From assembly GCF_014204835.1 (NCBI RefSeq), contig NZ_JACHMD010000001.1, positions 2,046,001 through 2,110,000 on the forward strand: DNA of 64,000 nt, written 5' to 3'. Source of the stretch: Microbacterium marinum (GTDB lineage: Bacteria > Actinomycetota > Actinomycetes > Actinomycetales > Microbacteriaceae). Position 1 is the first letter of the stretch; the number at the start of each line of letters is the position of its first letter. This document shows, piece after piece, positions 16,812 to 27,103 of the stretch. A program made the position numbers and the translations under genes. The notes under the pieces were generated by a model, which saw nothing but the letters and a program-made list of their open reading frames with translations, was not told where the DNA came from and did no database searches.

Positions 16812-18317
16812 TCACCCTCGGCGCTCGGCGAGGTCCAGCATCCCCACCGGGTAGAAGGGCACCCGCGCGGCTCGGAGGTCGGCGATCCGGTACCACCCCA
16901 CCGAGGTGTCGCCGTCGAGGACGTCGATGCGATCGCTCCGCGCCAGCGCTTCGAGTTCCGTGCTCCGGATGCCGAAGACGTAGGCGATCTCGTGTCCGAC
17001 GTGTCCCGGCCGATCGTAGATGTTCTCGACGATCTCCCACAGGGCGACATCCGTCAGTGAAGCGCCGAGTTCTTCGCGGATCTCGCGGTGCATGGCGTCG
17101 ACGGCGCGCTCACCGACGTCGATGCCGCCACCCGGCGCGCGGAGGAACCCGTCGCCCGCGATGTCGCCGTACTGCTCCGCGAGCACCCACCCGTCGCGCA
17201 CGAGCAGCCCGACGGCGATCGCGCGGATGCGGCGCCGTGACGGCAGGTCCCGGGCGTAGCCGCGCACCGCGCGACGGTAGGCAGGTAGGTGCGGGGCGAG
17301 CTCCCCGAGAGCGGTGCGCAGCGCCGGCGTCGGCTTGTCGTCGTCGTGCAGCGCGAGCGCGAGGAACGCGCGTGCGGCGGGCGCCAGCGGATCCGCGTCG
17401 TCGACACGGCGGAGGACGGCCATGGCGCCGGATGCGTCACCCACATTTCGGAGCGAGCTCGCGAGCTGGATCTGCGCCTCGGTGCGTCTGCGACCGGCGA
17501 GCCCTGCGTCGAGGGCAGCTCGGTACAGCGGGATCGCGGCTGCCTCCTCGCCGAGGAAGTCTTCGACCGAGGCGCGCTCGAACAGCGCGTCGGGATCGCC
17601 GTCGGCGCGTTCGCCGACGAGCGCCGCCATCTCGGCGCGGAGCTCGGCGGGACGATCCTCGTCGGCTCTGTCCCACACCTCGGCCACACGCCGCGACCAC
17701 TCGTCGGCGGGCGGTGCCGGCATCAGACGAGGAGTGAGCAGCTCGATGACCCGCTGCTGCGCGTCTCGGAGCGCGCCAGCGACGTCTGCGCCGGCGAACA
17801 CATGCAGCCCGCGCAGCGCCTCGCCCGCATCGCTGAGGTCACCGCCGAGGAGGTGTGGAAGGAGATCGGATGCCGCGAGCACGCGGACGACGCCCATCTC
17901 ATGGTCGCCCCAGGTCGGCGTCCCGATCCGTTCGCAGCCCACCGCGATCAGCACGTGCTTGCGACGCGTCGAGTTGGCGCCGGACCACTCCGACCCGGCG
18001 GAGAACACGTCGACCGGACGGTAGCCCGTCTCCTCCTCGAGCTCGCGGATGCCGGCGTCGAGCGGCGTCTCGCCCGCGTCGACCGCGCCGCCGGGCAGTT
18101 CGAGCACCGCACGGGCCGGCCCGACGCGGAACTGCTCGAAGACCACGACGTCGAACTCGGGCGTGAAGGCGACGACAGCGACCGTGTCGCTCTGCGTCTG
18201 CACGTCCCATTCGCTGACCGATCCGTCGGGCAGCTCGTACGTGTCGCGACGCACGCGGACGAACCCCTCGTAGGCCAGCTGCGAGCCGAGCAGGCGCCAG
18301 GCCATCGGGTCGCTCAC
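16812..18317 (-). CDS. NUDIX-TPR-NUDIX three-domain protein
   Basis: A 501-residue protein with two intact NUDIX hydrolase domains around a helical repeat module. Domain 1 (about 15-195) resembles ADP-ribose pyrophosphatases: its box is G77-x5-E83-x7-RELEEETGY (91-99). Residues about 206-358 are TPR-like helices ([33 protein letters not shown]), close to the actinobacterial TPR_5 type. Domain 3 (about 362-495) has a second box G397-x5-E403-x7-REIREELGA (411-419). Both boxes keep all catalytic Glu residues. The start is GTG 18317, overlapping the rarA stop by 4 bp; an in-frame ATG lies at 18305. Substrates cannot be read from sequence. I do not know a characterised protein with this order. A fusion of separate genes by assembly error is unlikely since the frame is continuous. 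Confidence 0.88.
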   Translation of the reverse strand: MSDPMAWRLLGSQLAYEGFVRVRRDTYELPDGSVSEWDVQTQSDTVAVVAFTPEFDVVVFEQFRVGPARAVLELPGGAVDAGETPLDAGIRELEEETGYRPVDVFSAGSEWSGANSTRRKHVLIAVGCERIGTPTWGDHEMGVVRVLAASDLLPHLLGGDLSDAGEALRGLHVFAGADVAGALRDAQQRVIELLTPRLMPAPPADEWSRRVAEVWDRADEDRPAELRAEMAALVGERADGDPDALFERASVEDFLGEEAAAIPLYRAALDAGLAGRRRTEAQIQLASSLRNVGDASGAMAVLRRVDDADPLAPAARAFLALALHDDDKPTPALRTALGELAPHLPAYRRAVRGYARDLPSRRRIRAIAVGLLVRDGWVLAEQYGDIAGDGFLRAPGGGIDVGERAVDAMHREIREELGASLTDVALWEIVENIYDRPGHVGHEIAYVFGIRSTELEALARSDRIDVLDGDTSVGWYRIADLRAARVPFYPVGMLDLAERRG

Positions 18318-19648
18318 CCGTCGCCCTCGAGGATCTTCCGGATCTTCTCGACCCGCGCGCCGATGTCGCGCTCGACGCCGCGCGCTGTCGGCTCGTAGTA
18401 CCGGCGCCCACGCAGCTCGTCGGGCAGGTACTGCTGCGTCGCGACGCCGACCTCCAGGTCATGGGGGTAGACGTATCCCTTGCCGTGGCCGAGCCTCTTC
18501 GCTCCGGCGTAGTGCGCGTCGCGCAGGTGCACCGGGACGCGGCCGAACCCGCCCGCCCGCACATCGGCGATCGCGGCGTTGATCGCGGTGTAGGCCGCGT
18601 TCGACTTCGCGGTGGTGGCGAGGTAGGCCGTCGCCTCGGCGAGGGGGATCCGCCCCTCCGGCATCCCGATGAAGGCGACCGCGTCGGCTGCGGCGACGGC
18701 GATCTGCAGCGCCTGGGGATCTGCCAGCCCGATGTCCTCGGCCGCAGAGATCACGAGCCGCCGCGCGATGAAGCGGGGGTCCTCCCCCGCTTCGATCATG
18801 CGAGCGAGGTAGTGCATGGCGGCGTCGACGTCGGATCCACGGATCGACTTGATGAAGGCGCTGATCACGTCGTAGTGCTCGTCGCCTTGCCGGTCGTATC
18901 GGAGCAGCGCGCGGTCGACGGCCTGGGCGACGTGCTCAGCCGTGATCACCGGCACCGCGTCCTCTTCGCCCGTCGGCTCCGCCATCGCGGCTGCGGCCTC
19001 GAGGGAGGTGAGAGCGCGACGCGCGTCGCCCGAGGCGAGGTGCACGAGCGCCGCGCGGGCCTCCGGCGACAACTCGACAGAGCCCGCGAGCCCACGCGCA
19101 TCCGACACCGCCCGGTCGACGAGCATCGCCAGGTCTTCGTCGGTGAGCGGCTGGAGCGTGAGGAGCAGGGAGCGCGACAGCAGCGGCGAGATCACCGAGA
19201 ACGACGGGTTCTCGGTCGTGGCCGCGATGAGGATCACCCATCCGTTCTCGACTCCCGGCAGGAGCGCGTCCTGCTGCGCTTTGGTGAAGCGGTGGATCTC
19301 GTCGAGGAAGAGGATGGTCGAGGCGCCGTAGAGGTCGCGTTGGGTCATCGCCTCCTGCATGACCTCGCGCACGTCCTTCACTCCGGCCGTCACCGCGGAG
19401 AGCTCGACGAATCTGCGTCCGGATGTCCGCGCGATCGCCTGGGCGAGCGTCGTCTTGCCGGTGCCGGGCGGACCCCAGAGGATCACCGAGACAGCGCCGG
19501 CGGTCGCCTTCTCCGCGTCGGCGAGGGCGACCAGCGGGGATCCGGGGCGCAGGAGGTGCGACTGTCCCGCGACTTCGTCGAGGGATGCCGGGCGCATCCG
19601 CACCGCCAAAGGCGTCGCTCCACGGAACAACGCGTCTCCCATCGCCAT
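18314..19648 (-). CDS. rarA: Replication-associated recombination protein RarA (MgsA)
   Basis: AAA+ ATPase acting at stalled replication forks, related to clamp loaders and Mgs1/WRNIP1. The 444-residue sequence has [14 protein letters not shown], Walker [12 protein letters not shown], Walker B FLDEIHRF, sensor 1 ATTENPSF, an Arg-finger region [10 protein letters not shown], and the C-terminal tetramerisation domain ([30 protein letters not shown]). ATG 19648 lies 6 nt after a TAGCCT -10, so the mRNA is probably leaderless. The stop overlaps the NUDIX-TPR-NUDIX start. Confidence 0.95.
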   Translation of the reverse strand: MAMGDALFRGATPLAVRMRPASLDEVAGQSHLLRPGSPLVALADAEKATAGAVSVILWGPPGTGKTTLAQAIARTSGRRFVELSAVTAGVKDVREVMQEAMTQRDLYGASTILFLDEIHRFTKAQQDALLPGVENGWVILIAATTENPSFSVISPLLSRSLLLTLQPLTDEDLAMLVDRAVSDARGLAGSVELSPEARAALVHLASGDARRALTSLEAAAAMAEPTGEEDAVPVITAEHVAQAVDRALLRYDRQGDEHYDVISAFIKSIRGSDVDAAMHYLARMIEAGEDPRFIARRLVISAAEDIGLADPQALQIAVAAADAVAFIGMPEGRIPLAEATAYLATTAKSNAAYTAINAAIADVRAGGFGRVPVHLRDAHYAGAKRLGHGKGYVYPHDLEVGVATQQYLPDELRGRRYYEPTARGVERDIGARVEKIRKILEGDG

Positions 19649-19654
19649 CCGTCC

Positions 19655-19660
19655 AGGCTA
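19655..19660 (-). promoter_or_regulatory. -10 box of leaderless rarA operon
   Basis: TAGCCT on the minus strand, then GGACGG, then the rarA ATG: the TANNNT-N6-start geometry. Confidence 0.55.
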
Positions 19661-19760
19661 TCCGGGGCCACCGACCGTGCGGCGCGGTTTGATCGCGGGA
19701 GCGGCCTCTGCATAAGGTTTGCTGGGCTCGACAGGTGGGTCCGGTCCGACAGGAGGCGCC

Positions 19761-20081
19761 GTGGCAACGGGCAGAGGCGGCACATCGCGCGGCAGCGCTC
19801 AGGAGCGCGAGCGCGCCAGGCTCTACGACGCACGGCGTCGATTCCATCACTCCCAGGGCGCTCGCCGCCGACGCGACAACGTGCTCGCGGCCGTGGTGGG
19901 AGGCGCCCTGATCGTCCTCCTCATCGGCAGCCAGATCGTGTACTACACGGCCGGCCCCGGCGCCCCGGTGCCCACCCCCTCGCCGACGCCGACCGTGTCC
20001 GGCACTCCGACACCGTCTGCGACCCCGTCCCCGTCGTCGTCCGACGACCCGGCGTCGCCGTCACCGACCCCGACCCCCTGA
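19761..20081 (+). CDS. Small membrane protein with Pro/Thr/Ser-rich tail
   Basis: A 106-residue protein: a basic cytoplasmic region (1-40, RERARLYDARRRFHH, GARRRRD), one transmembrane helix (about 42-62, LAAVVGGALIVLLIGSQIV), and an extracytoplasmic low-complexity tail of Pro, Thr and Ser. The start is GTG 19761 with AGGAGG 4 nt upstream of the spacer, a strong ribosome-binding site; upstream codons are unlikely. No conserved domain recognised. A neighbour of the DUF349 gene on the same strand, 69 nt away. Function unknown. Confidence 0.75.
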   Translation: MATGRGGTSRGSAQERERARLYDARRRFHHSQGARRRRDNVLAAVVGGALIVLLIGSQIVYYTAGPGAPVPTPSPTPTVSGTPTPSATPSPSSSDDPASPSPTPTP

Positions 20082-20150
20082 CCCGCTCGTACTAGGCTGA
20101 GCGACGAATCCGACCCCCATGCGGCGACAGCCGCCGACGAGGTGCACCCC

Positions 20151-21404
20151 GTGACTTCCGCCACTCCTGAATCCGCCGAGACCCAGCCCTGGGGCCGTGT
20201 CGACGACGACGGCACCGTCTCCGTCCGAGAAGGCGAGGACTGGCGCGTCGTCGGACAGTATCCCGACGGCACGGCTGAAGAGGCACTCGCCTACTTCGAG
20301 CGCAAGTACGCCGACCTTGCCTCCGAGGTCACCCTCCTCGAGGTGCGTCGGCGGCGCGGCGGTGCGTCCGCCGCAGATCTGCGCGGCGCTGCGCGGGCCG
20401 TCCGCGAACGGCTGACGGATGCCGCGGCCGTCGGAGATCTGGCGGCGCTGAACGTGCGTCTGTCCGCGCTCGAGGAGACCCTCAGCGAGGCGACGGCCGA
20501 GGAGGCTCAGGCCCAGCGCGCCGCCGTCGACGCAGCGGTGGCCGAGCGTGAGGCGATCGTCGTTCAGATCGAGGCGATCGCCGCGAAGGATCCGCGCTCG
20601 ATCCAGTGGAAGCAGACGACCACCGAGGTCGCAGACCTGTTCGCCCGCTGGCAGGAGCACCAGAGCAGCGCCCCCCGCCTCCCCAAGGCCGTCGGGCAGC
20701 AGCTGTGGAAGCGGTTCCGCGATGCCCGCTCCATCATCGACAAGAACCGTCGCGAGTTCTACGCGGGCCTCGACGAGCAGCACAAGTCGGCGCGCGACGC
20801 CAAGACCCGTCTCGTCGAGCGCGCTGAGGCGCTCGCGCCGCAGGGCGAGGACGGCATCGGTGCATACCGCGGTCTCCTCGACCAGTGGAAGAGCGCGGGC
20901 CGCGCGGGCAAGAAGGCCGACGACGCCCTGTGGGCACGCTTCAAGGCGGCCGGCGATGTCCTTTACGGCGCTCGGGTCGAGCGCGAGACGGCTGACGTCG
21001 AGGCATCGAAGGAGAAAATCGAGGCCAAGCGCGCCCTGCTCGACCAGGCGGCCGGTGTGGCCAAGGAGTCCGACAACGCCAAGGCGCGCGCCCTGCTCAC
21101 CGGCATCCAGCGCACCTGGGACGAGATCGGACGGATCTTCCCGCGTGAGGCCGAACGCGGCCTCGACGACCAGCTCCGCAAGATCGAGAGCGCGCTCAAG
21201 CAGCGCGAAGACGAGGACTGGAAGCGGAACAACCCGGAGACCAAGGCGCGTCAGAACGACATGACGAGTCAGCTCCAGGACGCGATCACGAAGCTCGAAG
21301 AAGAACTCGCTGCCGCCGAGGCGACGAAGGACAAGGCTGCGATCGCCAAGGCGAAGGATGCGCTGGAGGCCCGCAAGGGCTGGCTGCGCGCCCTCGGCGG
21401 CTGA
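20151..21404 (+). CDS. DUF349 family coiled-coil protein
   Basis: A 417-residue, highly charged helical protein with repeated DUF349 motifs (WKQTTTEVADLFARWQEHQ near 165, LWKRFRDARSIIDKNRREFY near 190, LLDQWKSAGRAGKKADDALW near 245, and a later copy with TWDEIGRIFPRE). An N-terminal beta-rich segment (GRVDDDGTVSVREGEDWRVV) and a C-terminal coiled coil (LEEELAAAEATKDKAAIAKA) flank them. GTG 20151 was preferred over GTG 20142 because GAGG lies at an 8-nt spacing. The family is widespread in actinobacteria near rel; its role is unknown. Confidence 0.88.
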   Translation: MTSATPESAETQPWGRVDDDGTVSVREGEDWRVVGQYPDGTAEEALAYFERKYADLASEVTLLEVRRRRGGASAADLRGAARAVRERLTDAAAVGDLAALNVRLSALEETLSEATAEEAQAQRAAVDAAVAEREAIVVQIEAIAAKDPRSIQWKQTTTEVADLFARWQEHQSSAPRLPKAVGQQLWKRFRDARSIIDKNRREFYAGLDEQHKSARDAKTRLVERAEALAPQGEDGIGAYRGLLDQWKSAGRAGKKADDALWARFKAAGDVLYGARVERETADVEASKEKIEAKRALLDQAAGVAKESDNAKARALLTGIQRTWDEIGRIFPREAERGLDDQLRKIESALKQREDEDWKRNNPETKARQNDMTSQLQDAITKLEEELAAAEATKDKAAIAKAKDALEARKGWLRALGG

Positions 21405-21481
21405 CCTCCCTCCCCACGCGGACCGCGCGCCAGCTTCTCCACAGGACGAGGCTGACCACCTCCGTCGACGCGCCGGCGGAG

Positions 21482-21487
21482 CAGACT
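21482..21487 (+). promoter_or_regulatory. -10-like box of leaderless AbiEi-like gene
   Basis: CAGACT followed by 6 nt (GCCCTC) and ATG 21494, with no ribosome-binding site. Same hexamer and spacing as at 4391. Confidence 0.5.
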
Positions 21488-21493
21488 GCCCTC

Positions 21494-22045
21494 ATGTGGC
21501 CCTTCCTCTACTTCGCCGGTGACCGGCTGTCGACGGCGGAGCTGTGCGCGGCGCGTCTGGATGGTCACCTCGTCGAGGTGGGCGAGGCATTCATGCCGGC
21601 GGATGCTGTCGAGACCGCCGCCATGCGCGCCGGCTCGCTGCGGGAGATGACGCGGTCGCATCACGCGTTGACCCACGCTTCGGCGGCCTGGGTGCACGGG
21701 GCCATTCCCGATCCGCCGCTCGTCCACAGCCTCCAGCGCGCCACCGCGCGACGCACCGCGTTCCCCCTCGACGTGCGGGTCGATTTCCGAGATCCCGCAC
21801 TCCCTCGTGAGGATGTCGAGCTCCACGGCGGTGTCGCGGTGACGACGCCCGTGCGCACGCTGGTCGATCTCGTGCGGCTCCAGGTGGCATCCGATCGACC
21901 GGACCCCGTCGTCGAGGCCATGCTGCTGTGGCGCCCGGCGCTCACGGACGCCGCCGTCGCATGGCTCGAGGCGTCGGGCCCGGTGCACCACAAGCGGCCC
22001 GCGCTCGACGAGCTGCGACGCCGTCAGGACGTGGTGACGCGGTAG
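21494..22045 (+). CDS. AbiEi-like antitoxin-type protein without nuclease domain
   Basis: A 183-residue protein. It resembles the middle region of AbiEi-type antitoxins ([19 protein letters not shown], then a Val-rich beta segment and [17 protein letters not shown]), the same layout as the first part of the 4403-5215 protein, but it ends without the DUF559 nuclease core. No toxin gene follows. Its last 22 bp overlap the 3' end of rel on the opposite strand, so the two genes are convergent and overlapping. Function unknown; DNA binding is inferred from the family. Confidence 0.7.
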   Translation: MWPFLYFAGDRLSTAELCAARLDGHLVEVGEAFMPADAVETAAMRAGSLREMTRSHHALTHASAAWVHGAIPDPPLVHSLQRATARRTAFPLDVRVDFRDPALPREDVELHGGVAVTTPVRTLVDLVRLQVASDRPDPVVEAMLLWRPALTDAAVAWLEASGPVHHKRPALDELRRRQDVVTR

Positions 22046-24291
22046 ACGTCGTAGACGGCGTCGATCCGCCGGACCGCGTTCAGCACGCGGTCGAGGTGGA
22101 CGGTGTCCCCCATCTCGAAGACGTAGCGGCTGATCGCGAGCCGGTCGCTCGTCGTCTGCACCGAGGCGGACAGGATGTTGACGTGGTGCTCGCTGAGCAC
22201 GCGCGTGATGTCGCTGAGCAGCCCCGAGCGGTCGAGCGCCTCAACCTGGATGTGCACGAGGAAGACGCTCTTCGAGGTCGGCGCCCAGGCCACATCGATC
22301 ATCCGGTCGGGCTGGTCCTCGAGGGAGGAGACGTTCGTGCAGTCCGCGCGATGGACGGACACGCCGCTCCCCCGCGTCACGAACCCGACGATGTCGTCGC
22401 CCGGAACGGGCGTGCAGCACTTCGCGAGCTTCACCAGGATGTCGGGCGCCCCGCGCACGAGCACTCCGGAATCGCCGCCGCGCGGCGCCTTCGATCGGCC
22501 GACCGCGGGAAGGTCGATCGGACCCGTGGAGGTGGTCTCCTCCTCTGCCCGCACGAGCGCGGTGACCTTTTCGATCACTGACTGCGTGGAGACGTGCCCC
22601 TCGCCCACAGCGGCGTACAGGGCCGTGACGTCCTCGTAGCGGAGCTGGTGGGCCACGGCAGTGAACGAGTCCTGGCTCATCAGCCGCTGCAGCGGCAGGT
22701 TCTGGCGGCGCATCGCGCGGGCGATGGCGTCCTTCCCCTGCTCGACGGCTTCGTCCCGGCGTTCCTTCGTGAACCACCCGCGGATCTTGTTTCGCGCCCG
22801 CGTGCTCTTGACGAAGGCCAACCAGTCCTGGCTCGGTCCCGCGTCGGGGTTCTTCGAGGTGAAGACCTCGATGACGTCCCCGGAGTTCAGCGCGGTCTCC
22901 AACGGAACCAGACGCCCGTTGACCTTGGCCCCCATCGTCCGGTGGCCGACCTCGGTGTGCACGGCGTAGGCGAAATCGACCGGAGTCGCACCCGAGGGAA
23001 GCCCGATGACGCGGCCCTTCGGGGTGAAGACGTAAACCTCTTTGGCACCGATCTCGAAGCGCAGGGAATCGAGGAACTCGCCGGGGTCGGCCGTCTCGGC
23101 CTGCCAGTCCGAGATGTGCGCGAGCCACGCCATGTCCTGGTCGACGGCCTTGGGGTCGTTCTTGCCCCCGGCCATCTGCTCCTTGTACTTCCAGTGCGCG
23201 GCCACACCGTATTCCGCGTGCTGGTGCATCTCGTGGGTGCGGATCTGGATCTCGACCGTGCGTCCGCCGGGACCGATGACCGTGGTGTGCAGCGACTGGT
23301 ACAGGTTGAACTTCGGCGTCGCGATGTAGTCCTTGAACCGACCGGGCAGCGGCGTCCACCGCGCATGGATGGCGCCGAGGACGGCGTAGCAGTCGCGCAC
23401 CGTGCCCACGAGCACGCGGATACCGATGAGGTCGTAGATGTCGTCGAACTCGCGGCCCCGCACGACCATCTTCTGGTACACGGAATACAGCTGCTTCGGG
23501 CGCCCCATGACGCGGCCGCGGATGCGGAGATCGCGCAGATCGGCGTCGACCGAGTCGATGACGGTGTGGACGTACTGCTCGCGCTGCGGAGTCCGCTGCT
23601 TCACGAGGGAGTCGATTTCGGCGTAGAGCTTCGGCTGGAGCACCGCGAACGACAGATCCTCGAGTTCGCTCTTGACCGTCGAGATCCCGAGCCGGTTCGC
23701 GAGGGGCGCGTAGATCTCGAGCGTCTCGCGGGCCTTCTTCTCCGCCTTGTGCGGTGGGACGAAGCCCCACGTGCGCGCGTTGTGGAGGCGATCGGCGAGC
23801 TTGATGAGGAGCACGCGGATGTCCTTCGACATCGCGACGATCATCTTCCGGACGGTCTCCGCCTGCGCGGCATCCCCGTACTTGACCTTGTCGAGCTTGG
23901 TCACCCCGTCGACGAGCATGGCGACCTCGTCGCCGAAGTCCACCGTCAACTGGTCGAGCGGATAGTCCGTGTCCTCGACGGTGTCGTGCAGGAGGGCCGC
24001 CGCGATCGCACGCGGTCCGAGGCCGAGCTCTGCGAGGATCTGAGCGACTGCGAGCGGATGAGTGATGTACGGCTCACCGCTCTGACGCTTCTGGCTCGCG
24101 TGCGCCCGCGCGGCAACGCGATAGGCCCGCTCGATGACGGCGATGTCACCCTTCGGGTGGTGGGTGCGCACCGTCCGCATGAGCTCTTCCAGGGCATCCC
24201 GGGAGGGCGCCCGGGAGAAGATCCGCGGGACGAGCCGGCGCAGCGACTGACCACCCGAGGCGGAGCCGGTCGGGGTGACCGCTTCAGCCAT
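22024..24291 (-). CDS. rel: Bifunctional (p)ppGpp synthetase/hydrolase Rel
   Basis: Ribosome-associated stringent response enzyme. The 755-residue protein has an HD hydrolase domain ([35 protein letters not shown]), a synthetase domain ([57 protein letters not shown]), TGS ([20 protein letters not shown]), a zinc-finger/CC region ([23 protein letters not shown]) and a C-terminal ACT domain. Intact HD and synthetase motifs indicate both activities. ATG 24291 is preceded by GGAGG; upstream in-frame codons are unlikely. Its 3' end overlaps the convergent AbiEi-like gene by 22 bp. Confidence 0.97.
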   Translation of the reverse strand: MAEAVTPTGSASGGQSLRRLVPRIFSRAPSRDALEELMRTVRTHHPKGDIAVIERAYRVAARAHASQKRQSGEPYITHPLAVAQILAELGLGPRAIAAALLHDTVEDTDYPLDQLTVDFGDEVAMLVDGVTKLDKVKYGDAAQAETVRKMIVAMSKDIRVLLIKLADRLHNARTWGFVPPHKAEKKARETLEIYAPLANRLGISTVKSELEDLSFAVLQPKLYAEIDSLVKQRTPQREQYVHTVIDSVDADLRDLRIRGRVMGRPKQLYSVYQKMVVRGREFDDIYDLIGIRVLVGTVRDCYAVLGAIHARWTPLPGRFKDYIATPKFNLYQSLHTTVIGPGGRTVEIQIRTHEMHQHAEYGVAAHWKYKEQMAGGKNDPKAVDQDMAWLAHISDWQAETADPGEFLDSLRFEIGAKEVYVFTPKGRVIGLPSGATPVDFAYAVHTEVGHRTMGAKVNGRLVPLETALNSGDVIEVFTSKNPDAGPSQDWLAFVKSTRARNKIRGWFTKERRDEAVEQGKDAIARAMRRQNLPLQRLMSQDSFTAVAHQLRYEDVTALYAAVGEGHVSTQSVIEKVTALVRAEEETTSTGPIDLPAVGRSKAPRGGDSGVLVRGAPDILVKLAKCCTPVPGDDIVGFVTRGSGVSVHRADCTNVSSLEDQPDRMIDVAWAPTSKSVFLVHIQVEALDRSGLLSDITRVLSEHHVNILSASVQTTSDRLAISRYVFEMGDTVHLDRVLNAVRRIDAVYDVYRVTTS

Positions 24292-24335
24292 CCGATCACC
24301 TCCGGTCGATGCACGCGCGCGTATGGATTTGGACA

Positions 24336-24341
24336 ATCCTA
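24336..24341 (-). promoter_or_regulatory. Probable -10 box of rel
   Basis: TAGGAT on the minus strand between secF and rel gives a leader of about 38 nt ending in the GGAGG ribosome-binding site. Confidence 0.45.
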
Positions 24342-24359
24342 CGCCCGGCCGCATCGTGC

Positions 24360-25349
24360 TCAGGCCGAGGCGACGGCGGCCGAACGGGCCTCCAGGACGC
24401 GAGCGTCGCGGGCCTTGAGCGCCGGCTCGTTCTCACGGAGCAGCGAGAACAACGGGGCCGCGACGAACAGCGTGGAGTATGCGGCGACGATCGTGCCGAC
24501 GAAGATCGACAGCGAGATGTCCGTGAGCGTCTGCGCACCGAGCCAGAGGGCACCGATGAACAGGATCGCTCCCGTCGGCAACGCCGCGACGACCGTCGTG
24601 TTGATCGATCGGATCAGCGTCTGGTTCACAGCCAGGTTGACCGATTCCCCGAAGGTACGCCCCGACGATTCCCCGTCTTCGAACGTGTTCTCGCGGATCT
24701 TGTCGAAGACGACCGTCGTGTCGTACAGCGAATACGAGAGGATCGTCAGGAAGCCGATCACCGCGGCAGGCGAGATCTCGAAGCCGAAGAGCGCATAGAC
24801 CCCGACGGTGACCACGAGCACGTCGACGAGGCCGATCATGGCGGCGACCGACATCTTCCAGGTGCGGAAGTAGAGCGCGAGGATCACGAAGGTGAGCGCG
24901 AGGAAGATCGCCAGACCCCACAGCGACTGGCGCGTGACGCTGTCGCCCCAGCTCGGGCCGATGAAGGACGAGCTGACGCTCGCGGTGTCGACGTCGTACG
25001 TCTCGACGAGGGCCGCGGTGACCGCTCGTGTCTCGGCATCCGTCATCTGGTCGGTCTGGATGCGCAAGGCGTCCTCGCCGATCGTCGCCACCTTCGTCGC
25101 CGCACCGGGGACGACCGACTGGACGGCCTCGGTCGCCGCGAGCTGATCGGCGTCCACGACATCGTTCACCGTGAACTGCGAACCGCCGGTGAACTCGATC
25201 GAGAACTGGATCGGCCGGAACAGCGGCACGAGCGCCGAGCCGATGACGAGCACCGCGGCGATGATGAACCACAGCCGGCGACGGCCGACGAACGGGAAGG
25301 AGACCTTCCCCGTGTAGAGGTCGTTACCGAAATCGTTCATGGAGCGCAT
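24360..25349 (-). CDS. secF: Protein translocase subunit SecF
   Basis: Works with SecD to draw secreted proteins through SecYEG using the proton motive force. The 329-residue protein has six predicted transmembrane segments; after the first comes the periplasmic [16 protein letters not shown], the SecF signature, and later [20 protein letters not shown] with the conserved Asp and Arg. ATG 25349 was chosen because it forms a TGATG junction with secD; the open frame upstream is not coding. Cotranscribed with secD and yajC. Confidence 0.95.
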   Translation of the reverse strand: MRSMNDFGNDLYTGKVSFPFVGRRRLWFIIAAVLVIGSALVPLFRPIQFSIEFTGGSQFTVNDVVDADQLAATEAVQSVVPGAATKVATIGEDALRIQTDQMTDAETRAVTAALVETYDVDTASVSSSFIGPSWGDSVTRQSLWGLAIFLALTFVILALYFRTWKMSVAAMIGLVDVLVVTVGVYALFGFEISPAAVIGFLTILSYSLYDTTVVFDKIRENTFEDGESSGRTFGESVNLAVNQTLIRSINTTVVAALPTGAILFIGALWLGAQTLTDISLSIFVGTIVAAYSTLFVAAPLFSLLRENEPALKARDARVLEARSAAVASA

Positions 25350-27064
25350 CAGTGCTCTCCCTCCCCCGCAGAGCGCGTATCGCCGCGCTGCTCGGCGAGC
25401 TTTCGCTCGGCAATGGTTTGGCGTCGCTCCGCTTCGCCGCGCGACCGCGACGATCGACGCTCGGCGGCCGTCTTCGCCGCCACGGGCACGGGAGCGCGGA
25501 ACTGCGCCCGCCCGCGGTACACCGCGCCGAGCGCGGTGGGGTCGAGCCCGGACAGCGGGTGGCCGCCCCCGAAGAACCGTGTGCGCGCGAGGAGCTGGAG
25601 CACGGGGTGAGTGAAGAGGATGAAGATCAGGACGTCGATCACCGTCGTCAGACCCAGCGTGAACGCGAAGCCCTTCACGGTGGAGTCCGCGAGGATGTAC
25701 AGCACCACAGCGGCCAGGATGTTGATCGACTTCGAGATGTAGATCGTCCGCTTGGCGCGTGCCCACCCGTCCTCGACGGCGCTCGTGATCGACTTGCCGT
25801 CGCGCAGCTCATCTCGGATGCGTTCGAAGTACACGATGAACGAGTCCGCCGTGAATCCGATCGTGACGATCAGGCCGGCCACACCAGCGAGCGAGAGACG
25901 GAAGCCCATCCGCCACGCGAGGATGCACAGCGTGATGTAGGTGAGGACACCCATGACCGCGAGCGAGGCGATGATGACCGACCCGAGCGCCCGGTAGACC
26001 GTCAGCGAGTAGACCGCGACCAGCGCGAGACCGATGAGGCCCGCGACGAGACCGATGGTCAGCTGCTGCGACCCGAGCGTCGCCGAGATCGAGTTGCTGC
26101 TCTGCACCTCGAAGCTGAGCGGCAGAGCGCCGTACTTCAGCTGATCGGCGAGGACCTTCGAGGTCTCCTGATCGAAGTTGCCGGTGATCTGGGGCTTGCC
26201 GTCCACGATCACCGCGTTCATCGACGGCGCCGAGATCACGACGCCGTCGAGCACGAAGGCGAACTGGTTCTGCGGCGACTCGAGGTTGAACAGACGCTGG
26301 CTGATCTCGCCGAAGATGTCCGTGCCCTCGCCGTCGAAGACGATGTTGACCGCCCACTGGCCGTTCTGGGAGTTGATGCCGTTGGTCGCGTCGTTGATCG
26401 CCGACCCGTCGAGCTCGACCGGCCCCAGGATGTACTTCGACGCGTTGTCGGCGTCGCAGGTGATCAGCGGCTGATCAGCAGGCTGGTCGGCGGCGTCGTT
26501 CTCCGCGTTCGCGCAGTCATAGGCCAGGAACTTCGCGTAGAGCGCTTCGGTGACCCACGCCAGGTCGCTGCCTCCCGTCGGAGACGGCGTCGGGGTGGCG
26601 TTCAGCGTCGGGTCGGGCGTCGGGTACGGGGTCTCCTCGCCGTCCTCGCCGACAAAGGACGTCGCCGGGGCACCGGTGAACAGGACGGCCCGCAGCTGCA
26701 TCTGCGCCGACTTCTCGATGCGGTCACGGGTCTCTTCGTCCGCCTGGCCGGGCAACTGGACGACGATCTGGTTGCCCGCCTGCGTCGTGATGTCGGTCTC
26801 GCCGATGCCCGAGGCGTCGACACGCTGACGAATGATCGACACCGCCTGCTGCATCTGCTCCGGGGTGGGCTGGGTGCCCGCCTCGGACTTCGCCTCGAGG
26901 ATGATCTGCGTGCCGCCCTGGAGATCGAGAGCGAGCTCGGGTACCCACGAGCTCTTCCCGAAGGCGAACACGCCGAGGGCGTTGATGCCGAACAGCACCG
27001 CGGTGATCGCGACCAGTCCGATCAGGGCGCGCCACGCATGGCGGACAGGGGTGGGTGTGGCCAC
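25349..27064 (-). CDS. secD: Protein translocase subunit SecD
   Basis: The 571-residue partner of SecF. A first transmembrane helix is followed by LALDLQGGTQIILEAKSE, the SecD signature, then the P1 periplasmic domain with an actinobacterial Pro/Thr/Ser insertion (residues about 145-165). Five C-terminal transmembrane segments follow, with GFTADSFIVYFERIRDEL containing the conserved Asp/Arg. The C-terminal tail (about 525-571) is basic and disordered. Thirty-nine nt separate it from yajC. Confidence 0.96.
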   Translation of the reverse strand: MATPTPVRHAWRALIGLVAITAVLFGINALGVFAFGKSSWVPELALDLQGGTQIILEAKSEAGTQPTPEQMQQAVSIIRQRVDASGIGETDITTQAGNQIVVQLPGQADEETRDRIEKSAQMQLRAVLFTGAPATSFVGEDGEETPYPTPDPTLNATPTPSPTGGSDLAWVTEALYAKFLAYDCANAENDAADQPADQPLITCDADNASKYILGPVELDGSAINDATNGINSQNGQWAVNIVFDGEGTDIFGEISQRLFNLESPQNQFAFVLDGVVISAPSMNAVIVDGKPQITGNFDQETSKVLADQLKYGALPLSFEVQSSNSISATLGSQQLTIGLVAGLIGLALVAVYSLTVYRALGSVIIASLAVMGVLTYITLCILAWRMGFRLSLAGVAGLIVTIGFTADSFIVYFERIRDELRDGKSITSAVEDGWARAKRTIYISKSINILAAVVLYILADSTVKGFAFTLGLTTVIDVLIFILFTHPVLQLLARTRFFGGGHPLSGLDPTALGAVYRGRAQFRAPVPVAAKTAAERRSSRSRGEAERRQTIAERKLAEQRGDTRSAGEGEH

Positions 27065-27103
27065 GGGAGAGCTTTCGTCGTGAGACCGCCGAAGCGGTGG
27101 AGG

